This document shows positions 61,518 to 64,000 of a stretch of DNA of 64,000 nt, piece by piece. The position numbers and the translations under genes are program-made. The stretch is from positions 223,549-287,548 of the forward strand of contig NZ_QFLI01000007.1 in NCBI RefSeq assembly GCF_003202155.1, written 5' to 3'. The first letter of the stretch is position 1. The number at the start of each line of letters is the position of its first letter. Under the pieces are notes generated by a model. It did not search any database. It saw only the letters and a list, made by a program, of their open reading frames with translations, and was not told the DNA's origin. This stretch comes from Marinifilum breve. GTDB taxonomy: Bacteria > Bacteroidota > Bacteroidia > Bacteroidales > Marinifilaceae.

Positions 61518-64000
61518 TTACTGGATTCCTAAACGTGACTTTATCTGGTCTAATTCCGTTGCTAATGACTTTAGAGACTTTTTCAATAGTAGATTTTCCT
61601 CCGTAACTTTCTCAACCTTATCACAGGTTTGCTTTAATAATGAACCTATCTTTTCATTTTCACTCTTTACTATTTCAATTATCCTTTGTTGTTGCTGTGT
61701 AGCACTAATATTCAACATCCCTAGTTCTGTATAATCCACATTGAGAAAATCATCAACCTCTTTTCCATATACAAAAACAGAAGGATTACTTCCCCATCTA
61801 TAATCGGATATTTCCTCTCCTGATAAGCTCACATAATCCTCACTAACACAAACAACACACCCAACCACTTGTTCATCAGTTTTACCATTGGCAACCATCA
61901 CTTTCACTTTATCTTTTTCTTTTAGTTTGTGATTAGGAACCAATAATGTCAAGGTATTCTTATTCACATTAAAACTCACTGAATCGGCTAGTTTATAGAT
62001 ATTGGGAATAAAGCTTACAGACTTCCTTACAGCATGAGGTAATATTTTCTGAACTTCCTGAGCAATTACCTTTGTGTATACATGGTTTCCCATATGTCCT
62101 AAAGAATCAATATACTTGTATCTTGTAATGGGAATTTGCATCAATGTTTTCAAATCATCACCTCCATCAGCTCTCTCTTGAATGTTCTTAATACGTACAT
62201 CTGAGCTGGTTGCATAATGAGCAACAACCAAATCACCACCATAAATGGCAACACCCCCATTGATCAATACAGCAGCATTATAGGTTTCCGTGCCAGAACC
62301 TGAACTTTTACCATAATTTCCGGCCCAAAGTCGAGTTAAGGGCCGAGTATAGGTAAAAGACCTATACCCTAATTTTACATGAAGACGCGCATCTGGAGAG
62401 GAAGTACCAATCCCAACATCCCCCCCAGTGCTAATTGTAAGACGTGGAGCATTTGCATTATATGATAAATTTAATCCATCATTGTTCACATAAATATTCC
62501 CATAATCATTGCTATTGTGCTCCCTAATCATTAATCCATAATTATTCGTGCTTTTAGGTTTTATTTCCACATATTTAGAGCTGGCAGCTTCTAATGTAAG
62601 GTGACCATTCTTACTATAGATAGCATCATCCACACGTATGTTTCCACGTACATCTAACTTCTGAGCTGGACTGGAAGTTCCGATCCCAACTTTCCCATCT
62701 GTTTTCACAAAAACTCCCTCATTACCACCATCATTGGAAAGGTATTTTCCTCTCAATTGAATATTTTGAGTTGCTTTATGATTCCCAAGATTATCACCAA
62801 CAACAGGTTGAGGCTCCCATTGACTGTTGGTTCCATTCCATTGCAACACGTCCTTATCGGTTAGAGCAACATTCTGGACCGCATTCCCCTGTATTCCGGA
62901 AACGACTGCAGCACCTAAAGTTCCTTTTAAATCGCCACTTAAGCTTAAGTTATTCAAATCAACAGAGGTTCCATCATTTGTAAGACTTAGGATATTGGTC
63001 GTTGCATCCAACTCAAGATCCTGTTCATCAGTATTCAATGAAGCCAAGTCTACACTGGCAGATGTACCTCCTTCGATATCCACTTGTAAAACCGTACCAC
63101 TCAAACTCGCACTGGTCAGGTTTTGATCATCTGTATTATCTAAAAAAGCACTCAAGTCTACGGTTCCTCCATCTTCCAGACTCAATACATTCCCAGACAG
63201 ACTCAGGGTCTGGTCATCCGTTCCCGGATTGTTCAATACGGATAGATCCACCGTCTTTGTGTTCCCATCCTCCAGGGATAGGGTCAGGATATTGCTTGAA
63301 GCATCCAGACTAAAGTCCGTCACTGTTTGATCATCTGTATTATCCAGATAAGAACTCAAATCAACAGTACCCCCATCTTCCAGAGTCAGTACATTCCCAG
63401 ACAAGCTCAGGACCTGGTCATCCGTTCCCGGATTGTTCAATACGGATAGATCCACTGTCTTTGTGTTCCCATCCTCCAGGGATAGGGTCAGGATATTGCT
63501 TGAAGCATCCAGACTAAAGTCCGTCACAGTTTGATCATCGCTGTTGTCCAGATAAGCACTCAAATCAACGGTACCCCCATCTTCTAGGGTCAATACATTC
63601 CCAGACAGACTCAGGGTCTGGTCATCCGTTCCCGAATTGTTCAATACGGATAGATCCAACATCTTTGTGTTCCCATCCTCCAGGGATAGGGTCAGGATAT
63701 TGCTTGAAGCATCCAGACTAAAGTCCGTCACAGTTTGATCATCTGTATTATCCAGATAAGAACTCAAATCAACGGTACCCCCATCTTCCAGAGTCAATAC
63801 ATTCCCAGACAGACTCAGGGTCTGGTCATCCGTTCCCGAATTGTTCAATACGGATAGATCCAACGTCTTTGTGTTCCCATCCTCCAGGGATAGGGTCAGG
63901 ATATTGCTTGAAGCATCCAGACTAAAGTCCGTCACAGTTTGATCATCTGTATTATCCAGATAAGAACTCAAATCAACGGTACCCCCATCTTCCAGAGTCA
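61518..64000 (-). CDS. Repeat-rich adhesin with peptidase S74 chaperone end, 5' end outside window
   Basis: The frame is open to the window edge, so the N-terminus is missing; at least 827 codons are present. The first part in view is made of 68-residue repeats (DQTVTDFSLDASSNILTLSL, then DLSVLNNSGTDDQTLSLSGN and LTLEDGGTVDLSSYLDNTDD). Next comes a collagen-free stalk and shaft (VGIGTSSPAQKLDVRGNIRV, GIGTSSPDARLHVKLG), like phage tail fibres. The end has the S74 intramolecular chaperone: SSDVRIKNIQERADG (SD.R.K) and VIAQEVQKILPHAV, followed by a coiled coil. The chaperone helps trimer folding and then cuts itself off. It is the first known gene of the operon with the CHU_C-type and PorP/SprF genes. 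Confidence 0.88.
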   Translation of the reverse strand, partial: TLEDGGTVDLSSYLDNTDDQTVTDFSLDASSNILTLSLEDGNTKTLDLSVLNNSGTDDQTLSLSGNVLTLEDGGTVDLSSYLDNTDDQTVTDFSLDASSNILTLSLEDGNTKMLDLSVLNNSGTDDQTLSLSGNVLTLEDGGTVDLSAYLDNSDDQTVTDFSLDASSNILTLSLEDGNTKTVDLSVLNNPGTDDQVLSLSGNVLTLEDGGTVDLSSYLDNTDDQTVTDFSLDASSNILTLSLEDGNTKTVDLSVLNNPGTDDQTLSLSGNVLSLEDGGTVDLSAFLDNTDDQNLTSASLSGTVLQVDIEGGTSASVDLASLNTDEQDLELDATTNILSLTNDGTSVDLNNLSLSGDLKGTLGAAVVSGIQGNAVQNVALTDKDVLQWNGTNSQWEPQPVVGDNLGNHKATQNIQLRGKYLSNDGGNEGVFVKTDGKVGIGTSSPAQKLDVRGNIRVDDAIYSKNGHLTLEAASSKYVEIKPKSTNNYGLMIREHNSNDYGNIYVNNDGLNLSYNANAPRLTISTGGDVGIGTSSPDARLHVKLGYRSFTYTRPLTRLWAGNYGKSSGSGTETYNAAVLINGGVAIYGGDLVVAHYATSSDVRIKNIQERADGGDDLKTLMQIPITRYKYIDSLGHMGNHVYTKVIAQEVQKILPHAVRKSVSFIPNIYKLADSVSFNVNKNTLTLLVPNHKLKEKDKVKVMVANGKTDEQVVGCVVCVSEDYVSLSGEEISDYRWGSNPSVFVYGKEVDDFLNVDYTELGMLNISATQQQQRIIEIVKSENEKIGSLLKQTCDKVEKVTEENLLLKKSLKSLATELDQIKSRLGIQ
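63121..64000 (-). repeat. 204-bp (68-residue) tandem repeat within the adhesin
   Basis: The marker GTTTGATCATC recurs at 63325, 63529, 63733 and 63937, exactly 204 bases apart; a weaker copy starts near 63121. The array runs past the window edge. Units are nearly identical at DNA level; they differ mainly in Thr/Met before LDLSVLNN, Ser/Pro after it, and SSYLDN/SAYLDN. Confidence 0.92.

Overview
The window looks like chromosomal DNA of a low-GC, probably marine member of the Bacteroidota; a Marinilabiliales/Marinifilaceae-type organism is my guess. Support comes from type IX secretion parts (PorP/SprF-like, PorE-like OmpA, a CHU_C-type sorting domain), an LruC-domain lipoprotein, many lipoproteins with acidic residues after the lipid cysteine, TAnnTTTG-type promoters before the tRNAs, and a PPi-type phosphofructokinase. 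No phage, insertion sequence or CRISPR array is visible.

Layout. 0-7.5 kb: a truncated secreted phosphoesterase, an SdiA-regulated-type lipoprotein, an HD domain fused to a Pycsar-effector-type (DUF5706) membrane domain, rsmE, a DUF4159 protein, the phosphofructokinase and a YgjV-like protein followed by a tandem array of terminator-like hairpins. 7.9-17.7 kb: a corrinoid (vitamin B12) uptake locus on the minus strand. Three cobalamin riboswitches precede btuF-btuC-btuD, one TonB receptor, and a second TonB receptor paired with a surface beta-propeller lipoprotein that resembles BtuG. A TIM-barrel gene at 18.9-19.9 kb is a candidate for the cobamide-remodelling enzyme CbiR. 20-25 kb: small secreted, thioredoxin and acetyltransferase genes separated by repeat-rich DNA (hairpin repeats, ten exact 21-bp units, four evenly spaced hairpins). 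23.9-32.4 kb: Cys-rich and His-rich lipoproteins and a heavy-metal RND efflux operon (adaptor, pump, TolC-like channel). 32.8-37.5 kb: LruC lipoprotein and AsmA-like protein. 37.8-38.2 kb: two identical tRNA-Arg(ACG) genes in a tandem duplication.

38-53 kb is a mixed region: ybaK, a C45/NAAA-like hydrolase, an unknown protein, a non-coding block with palindromes repeated at about 21-bp phase, a di-haem cytochrome c peroxidase with an FNR-like box beside a Crp/Fnr regulator, two PAP2 phosphatases, a DUF169 protein, an odd tRNA-His-like sequence, an AraC regulator and several unknown lipoproteins. 53.7-57 kb holds a possible GH12-like lipoprotein and a PocR-PAS-histidine kinase. 57.3-64 kb is a surface-structure operon on the minus strand: a repeat-rich adhesin with a peptidase S74 chaperone end (open at the window edge), a CHU_C-type protein, a PorP/SprF protein and a PorE-like OmpA protein.

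The observations I rate highest are the helically phased palindrome array (42.4-42.7 kb), the triple-riboswitch corrinoid locus with its BtuG-like and CbiR-like genes, and the orphan HD-DUF5706 fusion. All assignments were made by reading the sequence; no database search was run.
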